From Gammaproteobacteria bacterium (GTDB lineage: Bacteria; Pseudomonadota; Gammaproteobacteria; Arenicellales; Poriferihabitantaceae), in contig JAHRAW010000047.1 of NCBI GenBank assembly GCA_020027415.1, positions 1 to 26,494 of the forward strand: 26,494 bases of DNA. Reading direction: 5' to 3'. Both the position numbers and the translations under genes were made by a program. The notes below the pieces were generated by a model, which searched no databases, was not told the origin of the DNA, and was given only the letters and a program-made list of their open reading frames with translations. Of the stretch, positions 14,727 to 23,204 are shown piece by piece. Positions within the stretch are counted from its first letter, which is position 1; the number at the start of each line of letters is the position of its first letter.

Positions 14727-16039
14727 GCGCGAACCATGATGCTGAAATCTACCGCCGCCGACGGCAGGATTTGATGGCTTGCATGCGCGGCGGCCTCGCC
14801 ATCATTCCCACCGCCCGGCAGCAGCCGCGCAATAGTGATGTGCTGTTTCCGTTTCGCCCGGACAGCGATTTTTACTATTTAACCCATTTCCCCGAACCGG
14901 AAGCGATCGCGGTGCTGGCGCCGGGGCGAGCGGAGGGGGAATTTCTGCTGTTCTGCCGAGAAAAAGATGCGCGCCAAGAAACTTGGGAGGGGCGTCGCCA
15001 GGGGCTACTCGGCGCGCGCGAACAATATGGCGCTGAGCAGAGTTTCCCGATTGGCGAATTCCACGACCGCCTGCCGAACTTGCTTGAAAACCGCGCGCGC
15101 GTGTTTGTCACCATGGGGCGCTACCGCGATTTTGACCGCGAGTTGCTGCGCTGCACCCGTGCGTTGCGCGCCAAGCAACGCGCCGGCGTGCATGCGCCCG
15201 GGGAGTTTGTGGAGTTGGGGCATTTCCTACATGAAATGCGGCTGATTAAGAAAAAAGACGAGCAAAAACTGATGCGCGCCGCCGCGCGATTGTCCGCCGC
15301 CGGACATCGGCGCGCCATGCGAAGCACCGCCGCGGGGCGCTATGAATACCAGATTCAAGCCGAACTGGAATATGAGTTTGGCTTGGGCGGCAGCCATTAC
15401 CCCGCCTACCCTTCCATCGTGGCGGGGGGCGCAAACACTTGCATCATGCACTACACCGAAAACAATCGCCGACTGCAAGACGGCGATTTATTGCTCATTG
15501 ACGCCGGCGCGGAACTGGATTGTTATGCGGCGGATATCACCCGCACCTTCCCGGTCAACGGCGCTTTCAGCGCGCCGCAAAAAGCGGTGTATGAGGTGGT
15601 GTTAGCGGCGCAGCAAGCCGCCATCGCCGCCATCCAACCGAACCAACCGCTGAGCGAATACCATACCGCGGCCACGCAAGTGTTGACCGACGGCTTGATA
15701 GACTTGGGCTTGTTGCACGGCGAGCGCAACGAATTGGTTGAGACGCATGCCTATCAGCGTTTCTACATGCATCGCACCGGTCACTGGTTGGGAATGGATG
15801 TGCATGATGTCGGCGATTACAAAGTGGATGAGCAGTGGCGGTTGTTGGAACCCGGCATGGTGCTGACCGTGGAGCCGGGGCTATACCTGCCCGCCGCCGC
15901 CGACTTAGACGCCCAGTGGCACAACATCGGCATTCGCATTGAGGACGATATTTTGGTCACCCGCAACGGTAACGAGAATCTCTCGGTGGATGCGCCGAAA
16001 CAAATCGCTGACATTGAAGCGCTGATGGCGGACGCATGA
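14723..16039 (+). CDS. pepP: Xaa-Pro aminopeptidase P
   Basis: PepP removes N-terminal residues preceding proline in the cytoplasm. The 438-residue product has the N-terminal creatinase-like domain (SDVLFPFRPDSDFYYLTHFPEPEA) and the pita-bread metallopeptidase fold. The five dinuclear metal ligands are present: Asp260 and Asp271 (LIDAGAELDCYAADITRTFP), His354 (HRTGHWLGMDVHD), Glu384 (VEPGLY) and Glu407 (GIRIEDDIL). Length matches the E. coli enzyme (441). The start overlaps the ygfB stop (ATGA) and the stop overlaps the ubiH start (ATGA), so the genes form a tightly coupled operon. Confidence 0.97.
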   Translation: MSANHDAEIYRRRRQDLMACMRGGLAIIPTARQQPRNSDVLFPFRPDSDFYYLTHFPEPEAIAVLAPGRAEGEFLLFCREKDARQETWEGRRQGLLGAREQYGAEQSFPIGEFHDRLPNLLENRARVFVTMGRYRDFDRELLRCTRALRAKQRAGVHAPGEFVELGHFLHEMRLIKKKDEQKLMRAAARLSAAGHRRAMRSTAAGRYEYQIQAELEYEFGLGGSHYPAYPSIVAGGANTCIMHYTENNRRLQDGDLLLIDAGAELDCYAADITRTFPVNGAFSAPQKAVYEVVLAAQQAAIAAIQPNQPLSEYHTAATQVLTDGLIDLGLLHGERNELVETHAYQRFYMHRTGHWLGMDVHDVGDYKVDEQWRLLEPGMVLTVEPGLYLPAAADLDAQWHNIGIRIEDDILVTRNGNENLSVDAPKQIADIEALMADA

Positions 16040-17292
16040 TACAGCCTGCCGCTGCCGCCGCCGATAGCCCCAAGCCACGCCGATACGATGTGGTGATTGT
16101 CGGCGGCGGGTTGGTCGGCGCCAGTTTGGCGGTGGCGCTGGAAACCAGCGGGCTATCCATCGCCGTCATGGAACCGCGGGCAAGCCGCGACCAGCCGAGT
16201 TTTGACGAGCGCACCGTTGCCTTGACCTACCTCGCCCGGCAAATCTACACCGGCATGGGCGTGTGGGCGCAAATTGCCGCGCATCAAGTGCAGCCCATTT
16301 TGGAGATTCACATATCCGACCGCGGGCATTTTGGCATGACCCACCTGCGCAATACCGATGTGGGCGTGCCAGCGTTGGGGTATGTGGTGGCAACCCGAGT
16401 GTTAGGCGAGGCGCTGCATCAGCGCCTGCGCCAAAGTGCCGCCATTGACCTGTTTTGCCCGGCCGAAGTGGAGCGCGTGCAGCCGCGCGCGCGCGACAAT
16501 TTGCTCACCGTCTGCCACCGCCAACAAGCCGTGACCTTGCAAGCCGGATTGGTGGTGCTCGCCGACGGCGGTCGCTCCAACTTGGGCGCGCAAATCGGCG
16601 TGCAAGCCCGTCGTACCCGGTATCCGCAGAACGCGATTCTCTGCTTCGTGCAAACCGACCGCCCGCATGGCGGGCGCGCCTATGAACGGTTTACCGGCGA
16701 AGGTCCGCTGGCGTTGCTGCCGCACTGCGACCATCGCTACGCCGTGGTATGGAGCACCGACCGCCAACAAACCGCCGCCCGCATGGCGTTGTCGGACACC
16801 GCCTTCATGCAGGCGTTGCAACGGGCGTTCGGCGCGCGCGCCGGCAATTTTTCGCGCCCCAGCGCGCGCAACTGTTATCCGTTGCACCGCAGTAAAATTG
16901 AACGCCCGGTGCGCGGGCGCGCGCTGAGCATCGGCAACGCCGCGCATATCGTGCATCCAGTCGCCGGGCAGGGCTTTAATCTTGGGCTGCGTGATGTCGC
17001 GGTGTTGGCGGAAATGCTGCATCAAGCGGCGCAACAACGCCAAGATATTGCAAGCCCGGCGTTGCTGGAAAGGTATGTCGCGCGGCGGCGGCGCGAAACC
17101 GCGATGGTCGGCGGCTTTACTGACGGGTTGATTCAATTGTTTTGCAGCCCGCGCAAGTCGGTGCAATTCGCGCGCAATATCGGACTCGCCGGCGTTGAAC
17201 TGCTGCCGCCGATCAAGCGGTTATTGCTGCGGCACACCTTAGGATTAGCCGCCTCGCCAACGCGGTTGGGTGCCGGCTTGCCGCTGGCGTGA
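16036..17292 (+). CDS. ubiH: Ubiquinone biosynthesis monooxygenase UbiH
   Basis: UbiH is a FAD-dependent hydroxylase in aerobic ubiquinone synthesis. The 418-residue protein has the dinucleotide-binding motif VVIVGGGLVGAS at about 19-30, the DG motif LVVLADGGRSNLG, and the FAD-binding GNAAHIVHPVAGQGFNLGLRDV. The latter has Asn in place of the usual Asp of GDAAH, as in E. coli UbiH, which favours UbiH over UbiI or UbiF. The position after pepP and before ubiI is the conserved one. The start overlaps pepP by four bases. An alanine-rich N-terminal extension of about 15 residues precedes the Rossmann strand. Confidence 0.95.
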   Translation: MIQPAAAAADSPKPRRYDVVIVGGGLVGASLAVALETSGLSIAVMEPRASRDQPSFDERTVALTYLARQIYTGMGVWAQIAAHQVQPILEIHISDRGHFGMTHLRNTDVGVPALGYVVATRVLGEALHQRLRQSAAIDLFCPAEVERVQPRARDNLLTVCHRQQAVTLQAGLVVLADGGRSNLGAQIGVQARRTRYPQNAILCFVQTDRPHGGRAYERFTGEGPLALLPHCDHRYAVVWSTDRQQTAARMALSDTAFMQALQRAFGARAGNFSRPSARNCYPLHRSKIERPVRGRALSIGNAAHIVHPVAGQGFNLGLRDVAVLAEMLHQAAQQRQDIASPALLERYVARRRRETAMVGGFTDGLIQLFCSPRKSVQFARNIGLAGVELLPPIKRLLLRHTLGLAASPTRLGAGLPLA

Positions 17293-17321
17293 GTAGATTG
17301 CCGCGCGGCGTAGCGGATTAC

Positions 17322-17348
17322 GACACTACTGACACTACGCACTACTAG
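17322..17348 (+). repeat. Three 9-bp tandem repeats between ubiH and ubiI
   Basis: GACACTACT, GACACTACG, CACTACTAG follow without gaps in the 67-base spacer between the two hydroxylase genes. Confidence 0.85.
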
Positions 17349-17359
17349 CGCAATGCGAT

Positions 17360-18646
17360 ATGTCGCTCGCTGCTGACAAACCAGACTGCCGACCATTTGA
17401 TGTCGTGGTCGCCGGCGCCGGCTTAATCGGCGCAGCCAGTGCTTGCTTGTTCGCGCATCAAGGGCTCAAAGTGGCGTTGGTGGAAGCGCAACCGCAGTCG
17501 CAACCAAAACCACAACCGCAAGCGGCGCAATCATCGCAACCGCGCGGTGCCTTCCCGCCGGACGCAACCGATGCGCGCGTCAGCGCAATCAATCTTGCAG
17601 TCGGCAATTTATTCACCGCGTTAGGCGTGTGGTCGCGCCTGAACCCGAAACTGCTCAGCCGCTATCACGCGATGAAAGTATGGGATCGCAACAGCGCGGC
17701 GAAAATTTCGTTTCGCGCCGACGAAGTGGGCGTGGGCGAAGCATGCCTCGGTTATATCATTGAGAACCGCGTGATGCGTGCCGCGATGCTGGCACAACTG
17801 CAACAAAGCGCGCATGCCACGGTGCTGCATAATACTGCGGTAACGGGCATCCAACAGAACGGCGCGGCAACCGTGACGGTCACCCTATCCGACCAACAAA
17901 TCGTCACCCGCTTGTTGGTGGGCGCGGACGGCTGCCATTCCCGCGTGCGCGAACTTTGCGGCATATCCACCCAGTTCTTTGATTTCGCGCAGGACGCCAT
18001 CGTCGCCACCTTATCCGCCGCCCGCGGACATCGCGCCACCGCCTGGCAGTGTTTTTTGGCAACCGGTCCGGTGGCGATGCTGCCGTTGGCGGATGCGCGC
18101 TGCGCGCTGGTATGGTCGTGCGACCGCGAGCGAGCGGGTGCGCTGATGCAATTGAACGAAACCGAATTCTGCGCGCGGCTGCAGCCGCTGTTTTTGTCTG
18201 AACTCGGGGCGCTCAGCGACCTCCAACCGCGCCGCCGCTTTCCAATTGTGCAACACCATGCCAGTCGCTACATTGCCGATTCGGTCGCGCTGGTCGGCGA
18301 TGCCGCGCATAGCCTTCATCCGCTGGCTGGGTTGGGCGCCAACCTCGGCTTTATGGACGCCGCCGCGCTCGCCGAAGTGGTCGGGCATGCGCATCGCCAC
18401 GGGCGGCATATCGGTCAATACAGCGTGCTACGACGTTACGAGAGATGGCGGCAGGGCAATAACGCGCTGGTGCTGGCGATGATGCGGGGCTTCAAAGAAA
18501 TTTTCGGCAGTCGGCGCCGCGCCGCCCAAGCGATTCGTAGCGGCGGCATGAATTTGGTTGACGCCAGCCCGGCGTTGAAAACCGCGCTGGCTAAATTCGC
18601 CGGCGGCGGGTGCGGCGATATCCCGTTGTTGTGCCGCCGCGCTTAG
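17360..18646 (+). CDS. ubiI: Ubiquinone biosynthesis hydroxylase UbiI (VisC-type)
   Basis: This is a second FAD-dependent monooxygenase of ubiquinone synthesis, 428 residues long. It has VVVAGAGLIGAASA near the start, DARVSAINLAVGNLFTALGVW, LVGADGCHSRVRE (DG motif), and LVGDAAHSLHPLAGLGANLGFMDAAALAEV, where GFMDAA is typical of UbiI. YHAMKVWDRNS and IGQYSVLRRYERWRQGNNALVLAMM also match the VisC/UbiI pattern. GLGANLG replaces the usual GQG(V/F)NLG, a small departure in the flavin site. A Gln/Pro-rich insert (QPQSQPKPQPQAAQ, about 44-57) encoded by hexameric repeats sits in a surface loop after the first beta-alpha-beta unit. Confidence 0.92.
   Translation: MSLAADKPDCRPFDVVVAGAGLIGAASACLFAHQGLKVALVEAQPQSQPKPQPQAAQSSQPRGAFPPDATDARVSAINLAVGNLFTALGVWSRLNPKLLSRYHAMKVWDRNSAAKISFRADEVGVGEACLGYIIENRVMRAAMLAQLQQSAHATVLHNTAVTGIQQNGAATVTVTLSDQQIVTRLLVGADGCHSRVRELCGISTQFFDFAQDAIVATLSAARGHRATAWQCFLATGPVAMLPLADARCALVWSCDRERAGALMQLNETEFCARLQPLFLSELGALSDLQPRRRFPIVQHHASRYIADSVALVGDAAHSLHPLAGLGANLGFMDAAALAEVVGHAHRHGRHIGQYSVLRRYERWRQGNNALVLAMMRGFKEIFGSRRRAAQAIRSGGMNLVDASPALKTALAKFAGGGCGDIPLLCRRA
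17486..17527 (+). repeat. In-frame Gln/Pro hexameric repeat in ubiI
   Basis: Alternating CAA/CAG and CCN/TCN codons with a six-base period encode QPQSQPKPQPQ in the loop after the first Rossmann unit of UbiI. Confidence 0.8.
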
Positions 18647-18666
18647 ACGCTTAGACTAGTTTAGAC
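18641..18666 (+). repeat. GCTTAGAC-type tandem repeat over the ubiI stop codon
   Basis: GCTTAGAC (18641-18648, containing the TAG stop), GCTTAGAC (18649-18656) and TTAGAC (18661-18666) follow each other. Further TTCGCT/TTCGGT-like repetitive sequence continues to about 18725. The rest of this 152-base spacer holds only the candidate fur promoter. Confidence 0.85.
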
Positions 18667-18782
18667 TCGCTTCGGTTTGCGTCGTTCGGTTCGTAATTCG
18701 CTTCGCTCAGCTCGATTCGCTGCGTTAATCCACTCCGCACGGCGAGCCAGACCGCAGCAACCTGACGCGGGCTAATGTCATG

Positions 18783-18788
18783 TATACT
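18783..18788 (+). promoter_or_regulatory. -10 element upstream of fur, near-leaderless placement
   Basis: TATACT lies ten bases before ATG 18799, preceded by a CTGACG-like -35 about 15 bases upstream. No recognisable 19-bp Fur box is present around it, so autoregulation cannot be claimed. Confidence 0.45.
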
Positions 18789-18798
18789 GCATAGCGGC

Positions 18799-19263
18799 AT
18801 GCATACCCGCCGCCCTATCCAACCACTCCCACGATCATCTCCCGTGCCCGGCAGCACCGACCTCAAACAAGCAGGGTTAAAAACCACCCGCCCCAGATTG
18901 CAGGTGCTGGCGGTGCTGGAAAATAGCGAGGTGCGGCATATGGCGGCGGAGGATGTCTATAAAATTCTGCTGGAAAACGGGCAGAACATCGGGCTGGCTA
19001 CGGTGTATCGGGTGCTTACCCAGTTTGAAAACGCGGGGTTGGTCATCCGCAATAAATTTGAGAGCGAGCGAGCGGTGTTTGAACTCAATGACGCCGCCCA
19101 TCACGACCACATGGTTTGCATTGAGTGCGGCAGCGTCGCCGAATTTTTTGATGCGCGCATTGAAGCCCAACAAGACAAGGTGGCGAAACGGCATGGCTTC
19201 ATGCTGCACGACCACGCACTCACGTTATACGGCAAGTGCAAAAGTTGCGCCCGGACCTCCTAA
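18799..19263 (+). CDS. fur: Ferric uptake regulator Fur
   Basis: Fur is the Fe(II)-dependent repressor of iron acquisition genes. The core LKQAGLKTTRPRLQVLAVLE at about 22-41 and the winged helix with GLATVYRVLTQFENAGLVIRN at about 65-85 match the family. Metal sites are seen in AHHDHMVCIECG (His-rich segment, Cys107 and Cys110) and in the terminal CKSC (Cys147, Cys150). ATG 18799 gives 154 residues. A GTG at 18844 would give a start one residue before PGSTDLKQ and matches the normal N-terminus better; the first 15 residues from the ATG are probably dispensable. It lies downstream of ubiI and 36 bases upstream of the kinase gene. Confidence 0.94.
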   Translation: MHTRRPIQPLPRSSPVPGSTDLKQAGLKTTRPRLQVLAVLENSEVRHMAAEDVYKILLENGQNIGLATVYRVLTQFENAGLVIRNKFESERAVFELNDAAHHDHMVCIECGSVAEFFDARIEAQQDKVAKRHGFMLHDHALTLYGKCKSCARTS

Positions 19264-19299
19264 CCCTAACGCAACGCCGCCCTCCTTTCAGGAAACGCT

Positions 19300-20262
19300 G
19301 TGCCCACCTTAATCACCGGCTCGTTCGCTTATGACACCATCATGGTGTTTCGCGACCAGTTCAAAAATCATATCCTGCCCGACCGCATGCATATGCTTAA
19401 TGTATGTTTTCAGGTGCCGGAGTTGCGGCGGGAGTTCGGCGGCTGCGCCGGCAATATCGCATACAACCTGAAACTGCTCGGCGGCGAACCGCTGCCGATG
19501 GGCACGGTGGGCAAGGATTTTGCGCCGTATCGCAAGTGGCTTTGCCGACACCATATTGAGGTTACGCATATTTCCGAAATTGCGGACACCTACACCGCGC
19601 AAGCATTCTTGACCACCGATATTGATAACAATCAAATTGTCGCCTTTCATCCCGGCGCCATGCAACACGCCCGGCAACAGCAAGTGACCGATGTGACCGC
19701 CGGCGCTGATATTCGCCTTGGCATCGTCGCGCCGAATGATAAAAACGCCATGCTGCAGTATGTAACCCAATTCCACGCGGCGGATATTCCGTTTATTTTT
19801 GACCCCGGGCAAGGGCTGCCGATGTTCACCGGCGACGAGTTGGCGCGGTGTATTGAGCGGGCCACCTATATCGTCGTCAACCACTATGAAGCCGAACTGC
19901 TGCAACAGAAAATCGGCAAAAACTTAGCGCAAATCGCCGCGCGCGTGGCGGCGTTGGTGGTCACGCGCGGCGGCGAGGGCGCGGATTTTTACCACGATGG
20001 ACATGTCATGCGCATCCAGGCGGCGCATGTTAAAGCCGCCAAAGACCCGACCGGTTGCGGCGACGCTTTTCGCGCCGGCTTGTTATATGGTCTCGCCAAG
20101 CAACTGGACTGGCAAACCAGCGGGCAAATCGCCTCGCTGTTGGGCGCCATCAAAATAGAACACCCCGGCACGCAGAATCATCGCCTTAGCAAAGCGCAGT
20201 TTGAAAAGCGGTATAAAGAAAATTTTGGCGCCACTCTACGCCTTAACTCTTTAACTCCCTGA
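19300..20262 (+). CDS. PfkB-family carbohydrate/nucleoside kinase (adenosine kinase-like)
   Basis: The 320-residue product has the ribokinase-like fold. LITGSFAYDTIMVF opens the protein, GGCAGNIAYNLKLLGGEP (about 48-64) is the first PfkB signature, and DPTGCGDAFRAG (about 249-260) is the second, with catalytic Asp255. The overall pattern resembles bacterial adenosine kinases, but the substrate cannot be fixed from sequence. The start is GTG 19300, with an AGGAAA ribosome-binding site at 19290-19295 that decides the choice. It follows fur by 36 bases and precedes the methyltransferase gene by 24 bases. The stop region is repetitive (TTAACTC, TTTAACTC, TGACTC). Confidence 0.9.
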   Translation: MPTLITGSFAYDTIMVFRDQFKNHILPDRMHMLNVCFQVPELRREFGGCAGNIAYNLKLLGGEPLPMGTVGKDFAPYRKWLCRHHIEVTHISEIADTYTAQAFLTTDIDNNQIVAFHPGAMQHARQQQVTDVTAGADIRLGIVAPNDKNAMLQYVTQFHAADIPFIFDPGQGLPMFTGDELARCIERATYIVVNHYEAELLQQKIGKNLAQIAARVAALVVTRGGEGADFYHDGHVMRIQAAHVKAAKDPTGCGDAFRAGLLYGLAKQLDWQTSGQIASLLGAIKIEHPGTQNHRLSKAQFEKRYKENFGATLRLNSLTP

Positions 20263-20265
20263 CTC
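20243..20265 (+). repeat. TTAACTC-type repeat over the kinase stop codon
   Basis: TTAACTC, TTTAACTC and CCTGACTC are three diverged copies that include the stop codon at 20260-20262. Confidence 0.6.
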
Positions 20266-20286
20266 ATACACCGCTTGGTTAAACCC

Positions 20287-21507
20287 ATGAAACCAAATAT
20301 TAAAAGCCGTACTGTTTTTCTCGGTGACAACATAGATTTCCTGCGCGGCATCAATTCGGCATGCGTGGATTTAATTTACGCCGACCCGCCGTTTAATAAA
20401 AAGAAACAATTTACCGCGCCGATTGGCTCGGAGGCCGAAGGCGCGAGTTTTTCGGATTACTTCGGCGCAGAGGATATTAAGGATGAATGGGTGGAGGAAT
20501 TGCGGCAGGAGAACCACGAATTGCATTCGCTGTTGATCGGCGTCAACGCCATGGGCAATTCGTATAACTACTGCTATCTGGTTTATATGGCAATCCGCTT
20601 AATTGAATGCCACCGAGTTTTGAAATCCACCGGCAGTTTTTATTTGCACTGCGACCCGACCATGTCGCATTACCTAAAATTATTGCTGGACTGCATATTC
20701 GGCGGCAAGCAATTTCAAAATGAATTTATCTGGTATTACGGCGGCGGCGGCGCCGGCAAAAACCGCTGGGGGTGGAAACATGATGTGTTGCTGTTTTTCA
20801 CCAAAAGCGCGAACTGGACTTTTAACATGGACGCGGTGCGCGTGCCGCATAAATGGAGTCAAGGGCAGTTGCGCGCCGACGGGTCACAGCGGTCGCTGGA
20901 GAAGGGGAAAATTGCCGATGATGTGTTTGTTCGTCATGGCGTAATGCCATGGAGCAAAGAGCGCACCGGCTACCCCACGCAAAAACCGCTGGCGTTGCTG
21001 GAGCGCATCATTTCCGCCTCGTCCAACCCCGGCGATTTTGTGCTGGATCCGTTTTGCGGCTGCGTCACCACCTGCATCGCCGCCGAACGTTTGGAGCGCA
21101 ACTGGGTCGGCATTGATGTCGCCAGAGAAGCGTGGAAGCAAATTGAACAACGCTTGGAAAAAGATGTGCCATCTGATTTACTGCGCGGCGAAGCCAATTT
21201 TTCCCGCACCCCGCCGCAACGCGGCAAACAAGATGCGCGTGCGAAAAAATATGTATATGTGATCAGCAATCCGGCGTACCCAGGCATCTACAAAGTCGGC
21301 GTGGCGACCAACGCCGAAGCGCGATTAGCCAGTTATCAAACCGCCGACCCAAAGCGACGCTATCAATTGGAATTTAAGATTTTGACGGCGGAATATAAAA
21401 CCTTGGAGCCGCATATTCACCGCAAGTTTGACGGCGACCACGAATGGGTGCCGGGCAAGTTGGCGGATATTATTGCAGCAATGAAAACCTACCAAGCGCC
21501 GGCGTGA
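20287..21507 (+). CDS. DNA adenine-N6/cytosine-N4 methyltransferase fused to a GIY-YIG (T5orf172/MUG113-like) domain
   Basis: The 406-residue product contains a beta-class methyltransferase, with the catalytic motif first (DPPF at 33-36) and the SAM-binding motif later (DPFCGCVTT at 254-262, preceded by NPGDFVL). TGYPTQKPLALLERII just before motif I is typical of this class. The target-recognition region would lie between. From about residue 320 a second domain starts with KKYVYVISN, then GIYKVGVATNAEARLASYQT and HIHRKFDGDHEWV. This resembles the T5orf172/MUG113 branch of GIY-YIG nucleases. I chose ATG 20287 (TTG 20275 would add four residues). No separate restriction enzyme or vsr gene adjoins it. 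It could be a solitary methyltransferase with an accessory DNA-binding domain or a one-protein modification/restriction enzyme; sequence alone does not decide. Confidence 0.88.
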   Translation: MKPNIKSRTVFLGDNIDFLRGINSACVDLIYADPPFNKKKQFTAPIGSEAEGASFSDYFGAEDIKDEWVEELRQENHELHSLLIGVNAMGNSYNYCYLVYMAIRLIECHRVLKSTGSFYLHCDPTMSHYLKLLLDCIFGGKQFQNEFIWYYGGGGAGKNRWGWKHDVLLFFTKSANWTFNMDAVRVPHKWSQGQLRADGSQRSLEKGKIADDVFVRHGVMPWSKERTGYPTQKPLALLERIISASSNPGDFVLDPFCGCVTTCIAAERLERNWVGIDVAREAWKQIEQRLEKDVPSDLLRGEANFSRTPPQRGKQDARAKKYVYVISNPAYPGIYKVGVATNAEARLASYQTADPKRRYQLEFKILTAEYKTLEPHIHRKFDGDHEWVPGKLADIIAAMKTYQAPA

Positions 21508-21607
21508 TGAGGCAGGCGAGATCCCACCGGGGAGATGGGGATGTTCGCAGTATCTCCGCCCGTTTCACCCACTTCTCCGGATGTGTCGGCTGGTAGTGGC
21601 ATAGAGA

Positions 21608-22646
<1,039 letters not shown>

Positions 22647-22667
22647 GGTTTTCTCCGCATGCAACAT

Positions 22668-23204
22668 TTAACCGCCCGGCTCACCGCGGCGCGGCGCATG
22701 CCGCCGCCAGCCAAAGCCATCGCAGAATAACAGCACAGCGCCGATGAAAATCGCGCTGTCGGCGAGGTTGAAGGCGGGAAATCGCCAGCCGTGATAATGC
22801 AACAAAATGAAGTCTATGACATATTGATGGCTAACGCGGTCCAGCAGATTGCCGATTGCGCCGCCTAATACCAACGCCAACCCATAACACAGCATGGCTC
22901 TTCGCGGCGGCGCGCGCCACAGCCACGCCACCAATAGCAACCCGATCCCGGTCGCCAAGCCGCCCAAAAAATAATGCTGCCAGCCGCCGGCTTCGGCGAG
23001 AAACCCGAACGCCGCGCCGCGATTAAACACTAAGGTCAAATGAAAAACCGGCAGAATCTCCAACGGCGGTCGCCCGAATAAATTGAGCAGCGCCGCGTAT
23101 TTGCTAACTTGGTCAAGACCGACCACCACCGCCGCAAGCAACAGATAACCGATGAAACGCCGGCTTTTAGTTTCCCGGGTTTCGGCTTGGGAAAGTATGT
23201 TCAT
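22668..23204 (-). CDS. lspA: Lipoprotein signal peptidase
   Basis: LspA cleaves prolipoproteins ahead of the lipidated cysteine, in the inner membrane. The 178-residue protein has four hydrophobic helices. VGLDQVSKY is in the first helix, FNRGAAFGFLA follows, and the catalytic aspartates are in GNLLDRVSHQYVIDF (Asp131) and FPAFNLADSAI (Asp149). The start overlaps the ribF stop by four bases (ATGA). In E. coli ileS precedes lspA and fkpB follows it; here ribF precedes it directly and ispH follows directly. Confidence 0.96.
   Translation of the reverse strand: MNILSQAETRETKSRRFIGYLLLAAVVVGLDQVSKYAALLNLFGRPPLEILPVFHLTLVFNRGAAFGFLAEAGGWQHYFLGGLATGIGLLLVAWLWRAPPRRAMLCYGLALVLGGAIGNLLDRVSHQYVIDFILLHYHGWRFPAFNLADSAIFIGAVLLFCDGFGWRRHAPRRGEPGG

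Noticed and set aside
16402..17166. Long open frame (254 codons) on the minus strand opposite ubiH
   Set aside because: It is a shadow of the GC-rich ubiH coding frame, with no recognisable domain, and ubiH is certain on the other strand.
12513..18670. CRISPR array
   Set aside because: The tandem repeats are 6-10 bp with no regular unique spacers, and unit sequences differ at every locus; no cas genes are present.
18690..18800. Fur box upstream of fur
   Set aside because: I looked for a GATAATGATAATCATTATC-like palindrome and saw nothing close to it.
19309..19905. 198-codon minus-strand frame opposite the PfkB kinase
   Set aside because: The kinase frame has both PfkB signatures and a ribosome-binding site; the opposite frame has none.
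21531..21557. GGAGAT/ATCTCC inverted repeat between the methyltransferase and tRNA-Thr
   Set aside because: A six-base stem with a 15-base loop and no T-run on either strand is too weak to call a terminator.
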